Of a DNA stretch of 64,000 nucleotides, positions 6,948 through 14,534 are shown piece after piece. The translations under genes were made by a program, and so were the position numbers. How positions within the stretch are numbered: the stretch's first letter is position 1; each line of letters begins with the position of its first letter. The notes under the pieces are model-generated. The model saw nothing but the letters and a program-made list of their open reading frames with translations. It did no database searches and was not told the origin of the DNA. Source of the stretch: Acetobacteraceae bacterium B3987 (lineage in GTDB: Bacteria > Pseudomonadota > Alphaproteobacteria > Acetobacterales > Acetobacteraceae). The DNA lies in NCBI GenBank assembly GCA_026537415.1, contig JAFNMF010000001.1, forward strand, positions 303,572-367,571, written 5' to 3'.

Positions 6948-9557
6948 TTACCTGCCAGATGACCAGTTCTGAAGGGCGGCAAAAGGAGAGTCGGCCAGTT
7001 TGCAGGCGGCCTTTCGTTCTTTATGGAGTGGCTTTGGTTTTTGATGAACATGACCATGCCGGGGTGTTCCGCGGTTCTGGCGTGCGTTCTTGACAGGCTT
7101 TGCTCCTTTGCGGCTCCCCCGGCCTAGAATGATGAGCGGAGAGGCGGGGCCGTACTGCTCGGCTGTTAAAGGCTGTGGCGCATGATGAGGGATGCCCAGG
7201 CTCTTTAGCAGAGCGGGTAGAAGAGCCGTTTTTATTCCAAGGGATGAAGCCAGCGTATCGGATGGAATGAAAGAACGGTTAGGCTGTCGCCCATGTGGAC
7301 GAAGCGTAGCGAGCAGGGTATCCAGCCTGTCCAGCCGGATATGTACAGGTCCGGCCTGTTCCCATCCCGGCGGTGGAGAGGGATGGTCTTCCACAGGCAG
7401 GCAGATGCGGGCAGCGTTCGGTGTTTTCTGCTGCCGGTCATGCCAGACATTATGAAGCAGCACCATCATGGGCAGGCTTGCCGGACGGAAAAGCTGTGGA
7501 CAGTAAATCTGCCGCCACCCGATACGCACGCCGCTCCGATGGAGGCGTTTTCTGTCTGTTGGGGAAAGGGTCCGGTCTTCGGGCAGGGTTGGTGTGGTGC
7601 CGCCATCTTCCCGCAGGCGGTAATAGAGGCCACGCAGGGTTGGACTGTCCCGCAACTGTTCTTCCAGATGGAAGAAGGGAGCCAGTACGGTGCTGATCTG
7701 CTCCGCAATCAGGGCCTGAAGATGGGTCTGGACCTGCCGGCTCTGGTGACTGTCCTGAAACTCACCCGGCAGAAGCTGGATGAGGGGATGGAACAGATCA
7801 TCACCACGGGTGAGAACGGCAATGGCCGCACCTTCCCAGTGAATCTGCCGGTCATCACCTATTGTAAGCTGGCTGGAATCCTGTTTCAGAAAATGCCGTA
7901 TCCGGGCGGGCATGGCCTGCCGCAAGGCCCTTTTGCCTGCCCGTAGCAGAAGTTCGCCTTCCCGGTTATCCGTGGGCGTATCAATCTGCATCCCAAAGCC
8001 TACGATCTGGCCAATCTCGTGACCTTCCACGATGATGCGGTTCTGGGGCGTGACGGCATAAAGGGCATCAGAGGATGAGCCGGGTTCCGGGCGGCGGAGC
8101 AGGGCTGTAGCCCGTTTATTGACGAACCGTTCCTTCAGTCGTTCATGAAGTGTGTCGGAGAGACGGTCTTCCACGGCACGGCAGCGGTCCTGCCACTGGC
8201 GGCTTTGATGCATCCAGCCCGTCCGTGCGGCCACATAGGCACAGACCCGCACACCGGAGAGGCGATGCATCAGCGTGTCCATGTCGCCATCCAGCCGGTC
8301 CAGTCCCCGCAGCTGGCCTTCCATCCATGCCGGGGGGATGCGGCGGTGTTTCAGGAGGTCGAGGAAAAGGCGGGCGCAGAGACGTGTATGGCTGCCATCA
8401 CCCAGCTTGCGGAAGTCGGGAATCTGGCAGACATCCCAGAGCAGTTCCGTTGCCTTGTGGCCCCGGGCAACTTCCCGGATGTCTTCCATCTGCATGAGGC
8501 CGGTCAATACATCCAGATCAGAGGCCGTACGCCCGGTAATCAGGCCGGGGCGGGGCGGTTTGCTCATCAGGCTGTGAAGGAGCCTTTCAGGAGAGCTGTA
8601 ATCAAGGCTGGTCTGTCGCCAGTAGATGGCTTTGATGGCCTCGAAATGATGGTCTTCCACCGCCTTGATGAGTTCCTGGCTCATGGGCGGGCAGGAGGCC
8701 GTGGTGCCGAATGTGCCGTCCCTCATGCCACGGCCCGCCCGTCCGGTGATTTGGGCGACTTCCTGTGGTGTGAGGGCACGGGAATTCTGGCCGTCAAATT
8801 TGTGCAGGGAGGCAAGGGCGACGTGGTCCACATCCATGTTCAGTCCCATGCCGATGGCATCGGTTGCCACGAGATAGTCCACGTCCCGGTTCTGGTAGAG
8901 GGCTACCTGAGCATTGCGTGTGCGGGGGCTGAGACGGCCCATGATAATGGCGCAGCCACCCCGTTTCTGACGGATGGCCTCGGCAATGGCGTAAACCTCC
9001 GTTGCGGAGAAGGCCACGATGGCGGAGCGGGGTGGCAGACGGGTGAGGTTGACGGGTCCGATATTCGTCAGCTGGGAGAGGCGGGCACGGGTTTCAATCG
9101 TAATGCCGGGGATGAGCTGACGGAGCAGCCCACGGATGGTCTCAGCTCCCAGAAAGAGCGTTTCCCCTTTGCCACGGGCATGAAGGATACGGTCGGTGAA
9201 AATGTGTCCACGGTCCGGATCGGCAGCGAGTTGTATCTCGTCAACACCGACAAAATCCACCTTCCGGTCCAGCGGCATGGCTTCCACCGTGCAGGAGAAC
9301 CAGCGGGCACCGGGGGGAATGATCTTTTCCTCACCTGTCAGCAGGGCGACATGACGTTCGCCTTTCAGCTTCACGAGCCGCTCATAATTCTCCCGGGCCA
9401 GAAGGCGGAGGGGAAAGCCGATGATGCCACTCTGATGTGCCATCATGCGGGTCAGGGCGTAATGCGTCTTGCCGGTATTGGTGGGGCCGAGTACGGCGTG
9501 AATTGGCCCCGGCGGCTGGGAGGCTGCCGTGGCAAAGGATGGATATGGTCCCGTCAT
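6948..9557 (-). CDS. Suv3-like superfamily 2 RNA/DNA helicase
   Basis: 869 residues. Walker A is GPTNTGKT at about 24-31, motif II is DEIQ (VGVDEIQLAAD) near 105, a SAT-like FSATEV segment lies near 185, and motif VI is QITGRAGRG near 270. This matches the SUV3/Mgr-type helicase group found in mitochondria and alphaproteobacteria; mitochondrial SUV3 works with a nuclease in RNA decay. The C-terminal 500 residues are Arg- and His-rich with a basic tail (KGAKPVKNARQNRG). The ATG at 9557 (MTGPYPSF) is preferred over a TTG at 9593, though neither has a good Shine-Dalgarno. First gene of an operon with the S4 protein. Confidence 0.85.
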   Translation of the reverse strand: MTGPYPSFATAASQPPGPIHAVLGPTNTGKTHYALTRMMAHQSGIIGFPLRLLARENYERLVKLKGERHVALLTGEEKIIPPGARWFSCTVEAMPLDRKVDFVGVDEIQLAADPDRGHIFTDRILHARGKGETLFLGAETIRGLLRQLIPGITIETRARLSQLTNIGPVNLTRLPPRSAIVAFSATEVYAIAEAIRQKRGGCAIIMGRLSPRTRNAQVALYQNRDVDYLVATDAIGMGLNMDVDHVALASLHKFDGQNSRALTPQEVAQITGRAGRGMRDGTFGTTASCPPMSQELIKAVEDHHFEAIKAIYWRQTSLDYSSPERLLHSLMSKPPRPGLITGRTASDLDVLTGLMQMEDIREVARGHKATELLWDVCQIPDFRKLGDGSHTRLCARLFLDLLKHRRIPPAWMEGQLRGLDRLDGDMDTLMHRLSGVRVCAYVAARTGWMHQSRQWQDRCRAVEDRLSDTLHERLKERFVNKRATALLRRPEPGSSSDALYAVTPQNRIIVEGHEIGQIVGFGMQIDTPTDNREGELLLRAGKRALRQAMPARIRHFLKQDSSQLTIGDDRQIHWEGAAIAVLTRGDDLFHPLIQLLPGEFQDSHQSRQVQTHLQALIAEQISTVLAPFFHLEEQLRDSPTLRGLYYRLREDGGTTPTLPEDRTLSPTDRKRLHRSGVRIGWRQIYCPQLFRPASLPMMVLLHNVWHDRQQKTPNAARICLPVEDHPSPPPGWEQAGPVHIRLDRLDTLLATLRPHGRQPNRSFIPSDTLASSLGIKTALLPALLKSLGIPHHAPQPLTAEQYGPASPLIILGRGSRKGAKPVKNARQNRGTPRHGHVHQKPKPLHKERKAACKLADSPFAALQNWSSGR

Positions 9558-9656
9558 GGCTGGAATGATCTTGCCTGAATGGGATAAAAGCAAGACATTC
9601 CATGCAGTTTTTCAGGAAAGCCAGAGTCACGCTCTGGATGATGGGACGGTATCCAC

Positions 9657-11048
9657 ATGTCTGACACTCCGTTTTTGCCTCTCTGCACGCCGGATGATGG
9701 TGGGCAGGCTCTGCCGCTCCATCTGGTGAAGGTTGGTGATGAAGCAACGCTGGCTCGCCTGCTGGGGCCGTATGAGGTCTTTCTGAAGAAGCAGGGTTTT
9801 GAAGGCCGTGCAGGAAATTTCACCCTGCTGCCGGGTGAGCTGGGCGTGGCGGGTGCCGTCTTCTGTGTGGAAGAGGGTAAAGGCCCCATGCCGTATGGTG
9901 CTTTGCCTGCCCATCTGAAAGAAGGGTGCTGGGAGCCTCGGCCTGAAGGTCTGGATGAGGCCATTCTGGAGGAGCTGATTCTGGGCTTCTGTCTTGGTGC
10001 GTATGACTATTCGCTGAAGGGCAAGGCCGAAGCGGAAAAAGCGGGAGCGAAGCTCTGTGTTCCGGCTGGGCTGGGGCGTGAGGCCCGGATTCTGGCCCGA
10101 GCCGCATGGTTGGGGCGGGACCTCATCAACACGCCTGCCAATCTCATGGGACCAGCAGAACTGGCAGCCGCCGCCCGTACGATGCTGGAAGAGCGTGGCG
10201 TCACGGTTGAACTGGTGAAAGGCGAAGCTCTGGAAAAAGCCTATCCCTGTCTGGCCGCTGTAGGAGCCGGGTCGGACCGTCCGTCCGTGGTTGTGGTTGG
10301 CCGTAAGGAAGGCCGGACGAAAGATGCCCCACGCCTGTCTCTCGTGGGGAAGGGCGTCTGTTACGATACGGGCGGGTATGATCTGAAGCCCGGTTCTTCC
10401 ATGGCGAAGATGAAGAAGGATATGGGCGGGGCGACCCTGATGCTCGCTCTGGCCTGTGCCCTGCTGGATGCGAAAGCGGATATTGAGTTGGAGATACGTC
10501 TCGGCTGTGTGGAAAACAGTGTTTCCGGTCATGCCATGAGGCCGGGTGATGTGCTGACAACCCGCAAGGGGCTGCGTGTCGAGGTCGGCAATACGGATGC
10601 GGAAGGGCGTCTCGTTCTGGCAGACCTGCTGACTGAGGCGGCAGAAAGCCAGCCTGACATCATTCTGGATGCCGCTACCCTGACCGGTGCTGCCCGTGTG
10701 GCTTTGGGGCCTGATCTGCCAGCCCTGTTCAGTAATGATGATGAGCTGGTGGAACATATACTGGCGTCAGGGAAGGAGGTTCATGACCCGCTCTGGCAGC
10801 TTCCTCTCTGGGCCGGGTATGATGAGTGGATGAACAGCCCGATTGCTGACTGCAACAATCTGTCTTCCCGTCCGATGGCAGGGGCGATTACGGCGGCTCT
10901 GTTCCTTCAGCGTTTCGTGCCTTCGGGCCAGACATGGGCGCATGTGGACACATACGCATGGAACGATACGGCTCGCCCCGGACGCCCCGTAGGGGGAGAG
11001 GTTCTGGCCCTGAGAGCCTTGTTCCGTGCGTTTTCGGAAAGTTTCTAA
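9657..11048 (+). CDS. M17-family leucyl aminopeptidase
   Basis: 463 residues. The C-terminal catalytic domain carries NTDAEGRL (about 311-318), the M17 signature, preceded by the metal and catalytic segment GKGVCYDTGGYDLKP near 230 (Lys and Asp kept) and KKDMGGA. These residues bind the two metals. It removes N-terminal residues from peptides in the cytoplasm. It is somewhat shorter than PepA (about 500) because the N-terminal domain is reduced, as in the 450-470 residue alphaproteobacterial members. Divergent from the helicase gene with a 99-base gap between chosen starts. Confidence 0.9.
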   Translation: MSDTPFLPLCTPDDGGQALPLHLVKVGDEATLARLLGPYEVFLKKQGFEGRAGNFTLLPGELGVAGAVFCVEEGKGPMPYGALPAHLKEGCWEPRPEGLDEAILEELILGFCLGAYDYSLKGKAEAEKAGAKLCVPAGLGREARILARAAWLGRDLINTPANLMGPAELAAAARTMLEERGVTVELVKGEALEKAYPCLAAVGAGSDRPSVVVVGRKEGRTKDAPRLSLVGKGVCYDTGGYDLKPGSSMAKMKKDMGGATLMLALACALLDAKADIELEIRLGCVENSVSGHAMRPGDVLTTRKGLRVEVGNTDAEGRLVLADLLTEAAESQPDIILDAATLTGAARVALGPDLPALFSNDDELVEHILASGKEVHDPLWQLPLWAGYDEWMNSPIADCNNLSSRPMAGAITAALFLQRFVPSGQTWAHVDTYAWNDTARPGRPVGGEVLALRALFRAFSESF

Positions 11049-11060
11049 AAAGAAACAATT

Positions 11061-11076
11061 TGTAATATTTGTTACA
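11061..11076. promoter_or_regulatory. Dyad TGTAA-N6-TTACA upstream of the MarR gene
   Basis: TGTAA (11061-11065) and TTACA (11072-11076) form an inverted repeat with a six-base centre, the geometry of CRP/FNR-family and some MarR operators. It lies 180 bases before the chosen MarR start and just after the aminopeptidase stop. Confidence 0.3.
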
Positions 11077-11077
11077 G

Positions 11078-11117
11078 AAACCTGTTTTCCATTGCATTTT
11101 GTAAGGAAAACAGGTTT
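11078..11117 (+). terminator. 13-base perfect inverted repeat after the aminopeptidase gene
   Basis: AAACCTGTTTTCC (11078-11090) pairs perfectly with GGAAAACAGGTTT (11105-11117), loop of 14. It starts 30 bases after the stop. The right arm ends in only three T, so termination would be modest; it could also be a protein-binding site for the downstream MarR regulator. Confidence 0.5.
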
Positions 11118-11255
11118 GCGAATAGCTGCCTTGCATTGAGAGTGCTTGTCATTTCGATGCAAAAGCGTCACAAACCGGAAAGAAAGCAAGGTCCCCACAT
11201 AGTTACATTTTAAGGCTTGGCTGAGAGATGGATGGTCATGTCAGGATGTATGGGG

Positions 11256-11690
11256 ATGTCTGAAACCGGGAACGATGGGGCTTTTACTATGAGTCGGAAT
11301 GCTGATAATCGCATGCTTCAGTTGCTGCGTGATACGATCGTTTCCACAGTGCGTGGCGAAGGGCCGGATTTGTCCGCCCGCCAGTTGGCTGTGTTCCTGA
11401 GCTGCTATCTGGAAGATGGGGCGCATACGGTGCGAGGCCTTGCCCAGTCGCTCAATGTGTCCAAGCCTGCCATTACCCGGGCGTTGGATCGCCTGAGCGA
11501 GCTGGACCTCGCCCGCCGTAAGGTAGACCCGCTGGACCGCCGCTCTGTTCTTGTCCAGCGTACACTCAAGGGCTCTGCTTATCTGCGTGGCCTCCGGGGT
11601 GTCATGGAGGAGGCTTGCGGAGATGATGTGGTGGTTCGTGCGCCGGTTCTGTCGTCTGTAGCGTCTCTCCAGACACGTAAAGCTGGCTGA
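11256..11690 (+). CDS. MarR-family transcriptional regulator
   Basis: 144 residues from MSETGNDGAF. The winged helix-turn-helix is clear: DLSARQLAVFLSCYLEDGAHTVRGLAQSLN, recognition helix VSKPAITRALDRL, then the wing DLARRKVDPLDRRSVLV. MarR proteins are usually dimeric ligand-responsive repressors, often of adjacent genes. The start is uncertain: ATG 11256 follows AGGATG at fair spacing, ATG 11238 and TTG 11217 are possible, and ATG 11289 (MSRNADN) also begins a plausible protein. It is followed four bases later by an aminotransferase, so it may control that operon. Confidence 0.85.
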   Translation: MSETGNDGAFTMSRNADNRMLQLLRDTIVSTVRGEGPDLSARQLAVFLSCYLEDGAHTVRGLAQSLNVSKPAITRALDRLSELDLARRKVDPLDRRSVLVQRTLKGSAYLRGLRGVMEEACGDDVVVRAPVLSSVASLQTRKAG

Positions 11691-11694
11691 TTCC

Positions 11695-12846
11695 TTGTCC
11701 GGGCCTGTTCCTTTTCTTGATCTGCCCGCCCAGCAGAAGCGGCTTGGTGCTGCTTTGCGGGAGCGATTGGATCGGGTCTTGGCTCATTGCCGTTTTGTGA
11801 TGGGTCCGGAAGTAACAGAGCTGGAGGAACGTCTGGCCTGTTATGGTGGGGCCCGTCACGCTATTGGCGTGTCATCCGGTACGGATGCCCTGCTGGTTGT
11901 TCTTATGGCGGAGGGCATAGGCCCGGGCATGGCGGTGTTCCTGCCAGCGTTTACATATACAGCTACGGCGGAGGTTGTCCTTTTGTTAGGGGCGGTGCCG
12001 GTTTTTGTAGATGTGGACCCGGAAACCTTCCAGATTAGCATGACGTCGCTGGAACAACGTCTTGCAGATATCCGTCGGACAGGGAAGTTGACGCCACGGG
12101 CCGTTATAGGCGTGGACTTGTTCGGACAGCCCGCCCCGTGGGATGAGCTTAACGCCTTTGCCGCCCGGGAAGGGCTTTTTCTTGTAGCGGATTGTGCCCA
12201 GTCTTTTGGAGCCTCCTATAAGGGCCGGAAACTGGGGCATGAGGCTGGGGCCACTACATTGTCCTTTTTCCCCTCCAAACCGTTGGGCGGCTATGGCGAT
12301 GGGGGAGCCATACTGACGGATGATGATGAAAAAGCGGCATTGTATCGTTCGTTGCGCAGTCATGGCGAAGGACGCCAGCGTTATGAAGTGCAGCGGATTG
12401 GCCTGAATGCTCGGCTTGATAGCCTTCAGGCGGCTGTTCTGCTGAGTAAGATGGACGTTTTTGAGGATGAGCTGAAACGGCGTGAGGATGTGGCAAGGGC
12501 CTATGATGCTGGCCTGCCCCCTTTGGTGCGCCCGCCCGTGCGTGTGTCAGGCAGCCAGAGTGCTTGGGCTGTTTATTGCGTGAGCCTGCCATCCCGTACA
12601 TTGCGGGACAGTCTGCGTGATCGTCTCACTGAAGCTGAAATTGCTACGGCTATCTATTATCCCAAACCGTTGCATCAACAGCCTGCTTATCAGGCGCAGC
12701 ATGACGGGATTGCCCTGCCAGTGGCTGAAAGGATAGGAGAGCATGTGCTGGCTCTGCCCATCCATGCTGACCTTTCGGATGAAGCGGTGGGACGAGTGCT
12801 GGCAGTGATTGGTCAATGGGTGGGAGAACAGGATGAGTCGCAATAA
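11695..12846 (+). CDS. DegT/DnrJ/EryC1/StrS-family PLP aminotransferase
   Basis: 383 residues with the family start PVPFLDLPAQ and VSSGTDALL, the aromatic and Asp segments of the PLP pocket (VADCAQSFGA), and the Schiff-base lysine in SFFPSKPLGGYGDGGA. Family members transaminate keto-sugars of nucleotide-sugar or antibiotic pathways. No ATG lies near the expected start; TTG at 11695 gives the normal N-terminus, four bases after the MarR stop, so it depends on coupling. No other nucleotide-sugar gene is adjacent, so the substrate is open. Confidence 0.88.
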   Translation: MSGPVPFLDLPAQQKRLGAALRERLDRVLAHCRFVMGPEVTELEERLACYGGARHAIGVSSGTDALLVVLMAEGIGPGMAVFLPAFTYTATAEVVLLLGAVPVFVDVDPETFQISMTSLEQRLADIRRTGKLTPRAVIGVDLFGQPAPWDELNAFAAREGLFLVADCAQSFGASYKGRKLGHEAGATTLSFFPSKPLGGYGDGGAILTDDDEKAALYRSLRSHGEGRQRYEVQRIGLNARLDSLQAAVLLSKMDVFEDELKRREDVARAYDAGLPPLVRPPVRVSGSQSAWAVYCVSLPSRTLRDSLRDRLTEAEIATAIYYPKPLHQQPAYQAQHDGIALPVAERIGEHVLALPIHADLSDEAVGRVLAVIGQWVGEQDESQ

Positions 12847-13249
12847 CAAGTTTCTGCTGATTTTTGCGGTCGCTGTGATCGTGCCGGTCGTGCTGATCTG
12901 GACGGTTGCGTGGCCCATCCTGCGGCCATGGAATGTGCCAGACATCACCCGTGGAACATTGAATGAGGCCGGGGAAGAGCGGAACCTCATGGCTGATGAG
13001 ATTGTGTCACTGAACCAGTGGTTGCATCAGCATAGAACAGGGTGGGGCATCTCTGGTGAGGTCCCGCCGAAGGACACGCCCGCTGAAGCCGTGTACCAGA
13101 TGTCCAGTGTCGATGGTCAGACCGTTATTCTTTCAGCATGGCATTTTCGGCATGGAGCGGATGTTGTGGGAATACAGCTGAAAGAAAATGGAGCGTACCG
13201 TATGCGCTCTTTCGAACGTGGGACGCTCCACTTGCCTGATCTTCCCTGA
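12833..13249 (+). CDS. Small membrane-anchored protein of unknown function
   Basis: 138 residues. One N-terminal membrane helix (FLLIFAVAVIVPVVLIWTV) is followed by a soluble domain of about 110 residues, including WNVPDITRGTLNEAGEERN and a C-terminal half of alternating short strands (VDGQTVILSAWHF, GIQLKENGAYRM). I do not recognise a family. The ATG overlaps the end of the aminotransferase by 14 bases with GGAGAACAGG before it, so the two are coupled. The soluble part is probably periplasmic. Confidence 0.75.
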   Translation: MSRNNKFLLIFAVAVIVPVVLIWTVAWPILRPWNVPDITRGTLNEAGEERNLMADEIVSLNQWLHQHRTGWGISGEVPPKDTPAEAVYQMSSVDGQTVILSAWHFRHGADVVGIQLKENGAYRMRSFERGTLHLPDLP

Positions 13250-13261
13250 GCGGGCTTTCCG

Positions 13262-14464
13262 TTATTTCTTCTGAGAGGAGGAGGGGTTGCTCTCCTCCTT
13301 TTTTGTAGCGTCAGATTTTTCCTGCTTGTTGCGAGTGATTTCCTGTTGGGTAAGTTCGCTGGTTTCCAGCTGAGTTTTGGTTGCATCGGCTAGTGGTGGC
13401 GTTGCTTTGTCGAACACGGCTAGCAGTGCGGCGGTGATGGGTGAGGCCAGAACAAGCCCCGGTACGCCTAGAATGGAGCCAAAGACACTCTGAGACAGAA
13501 TGGCTAGAGCGGGAGGCATATGGACGGCCCGTCGCTGGATGAGCGGGGCGAGGATGTTTCCTTCGCAGAACTGGATGATACTATAGAGAATCGCAACGAA
13601 GAGAGCCTCCCTTGTGCCGAGGGAAAGGCTTATCAGCAAGGCGGGCACCGCCCCGAGAATGGCCCCGATATAGGGGATGAAGTTGCAAAGGCCAGCCACA
13701 ACGCCCAGAGCAAGAGCGAGTGGGACGCCAATTAAGTAAAGCCCAATACCGGAGAAGATACCTACAGCCAGCATGTCCAGAGCTTGCCCCGCTGTCCATG
13801 CCCAAAGGGTGTTGCCTGCACTATAGAGCAGATCACGAGCGGCTTCTCGCTGGTAGGGTGGTACGAGCCGGAGAACTCCGTTGATATAGAGGGATGGTGA
13901 TACGGCGAAATAGAAAGCCGAGATCAGCACGACAAAGAGTGTACCTACCAGTCCGAAAGCACTGCCCAAAAGCCCCGTAACAGATCCGGCAATTCCGAAG
14001 CCGAAGCTGCTGAGTGGGGTTGTGCTGTCATTGCCTCCCAGAGAAACGGGGAGGTGATTTAGTACCATCTGGCCAATGGTTGTCTGAGAGAGGTGGTAGC
14101 GCATATCGCCTGACTGGACGACTAGCGCATTCTTGAGACCGACAAACTGTTCCCCGATGGCGGGGCCGTTGCTCCATACAAGAGCTGTTATAAGTCCAAC
14201 GATAGAGAGGGCTACAAGGCTGACAGCAATTGGATAGGGAATGAATTTTAGATGTCGCCGCAGGATGCGGGCCAACCCATGCAGGACAATCGCCATGAGC
14301 GTGGCGGCAAATAGGACGGCTAGAACCTCTCCCAGCAGCCAGATAGCCAGCATGATGAGTGACAGGCAAAGCGTCAGACGGATGATACCGTAAATGCGGT
14401 CCAGCGCACTGGTAGGGGTCTGTTGAGCTACAGGAACAGGGGGGCGGCTGAAGAAGAACGGCAT
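13262..14464 (-). CDS. AI-2E family (PerM/YdiK-like) transporter
   Basis: 400 residues, about eight hydrophobic segments, with the family's central soluble region and the conserved late motif GVPLALALGVVAGLCNFIPYIGAILGAVP. The superfamily is annotated as autoinducer-2 exporters but includes Na+/H+ antiporters and uncharacterised permeases, so the substrate is unknown. The C-terminal 45 residues are polar and low in complexity (EITRNKQEKSDATKKEE, SSSQKK). The ATG at 14464 is preferred over a TTG at 14506. It follows the ABC-F gene on the same strand by about 70 bases; PerM-like genes often sit near purMN and hda in alphaproteobacteria. Confidence 0.85.
   Translation of the reverse strand: MPFFFSRPPVPVAQQTPTSALDRIYGIIRLTLCLSLIMLAIWLLGEVLAVLFAATLMAIVLHGLARILRRHLKFIPYPIAVSLVALSIVGLITALVWSNGPAIGEQFVGLKNALVVQSGDMRYHLSQTTIGQMVLNHLPVSLGGNDSTTPLSSFGFGIAGSVTGLLGSAFGLVGTLFVVLISAFYFAVSPSLYINGVLRLVPPYQREAARDLLYSAGNTLWAWTAGQALDMLAVGIFSGIGLYLIGVPLALALGVVAGLCNFIPYIGAILGAVPALLISLSLGTREALFVAILYSIIQFCEGNILAPLIQRRAVHMPPALAILSQSVFGSILGVPGLVLASPITAALLAVFDKATPPLADATKTQLETSELTQQEITRNKQEKSDATKKEESNPSSSQKK
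13277..13304 (+). terminator. Terminator of the MarR-aminotransferase operon, inside a convergent gene
   Basis: GGAGGAG (13277-13283) pairs with CTCCTCC (13292-13298) over an eight-base loop, then six T. It begins 28 bases after the plus-strand operon ends and lies wholly within the last codons of the convergent permease gene, where it encodes the Ser-rich tail. Confidence 0.65.
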
Positions 14465-14534
14465 CGGCTGGGGAGATTCCTGTAAGAGGCGGTAAAAGTG
14501 ACGCAAAGAATAATGTGGGTTATTTTACGTCAGG

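Noticed and set aside
8145-9578. 477-codon plus-strand frame opposite the Suv3-like helicase
   Set aside because: No domain, composition is a mirror of the helicase codons, no ribosome site; the helicase motifs are on the other strand.
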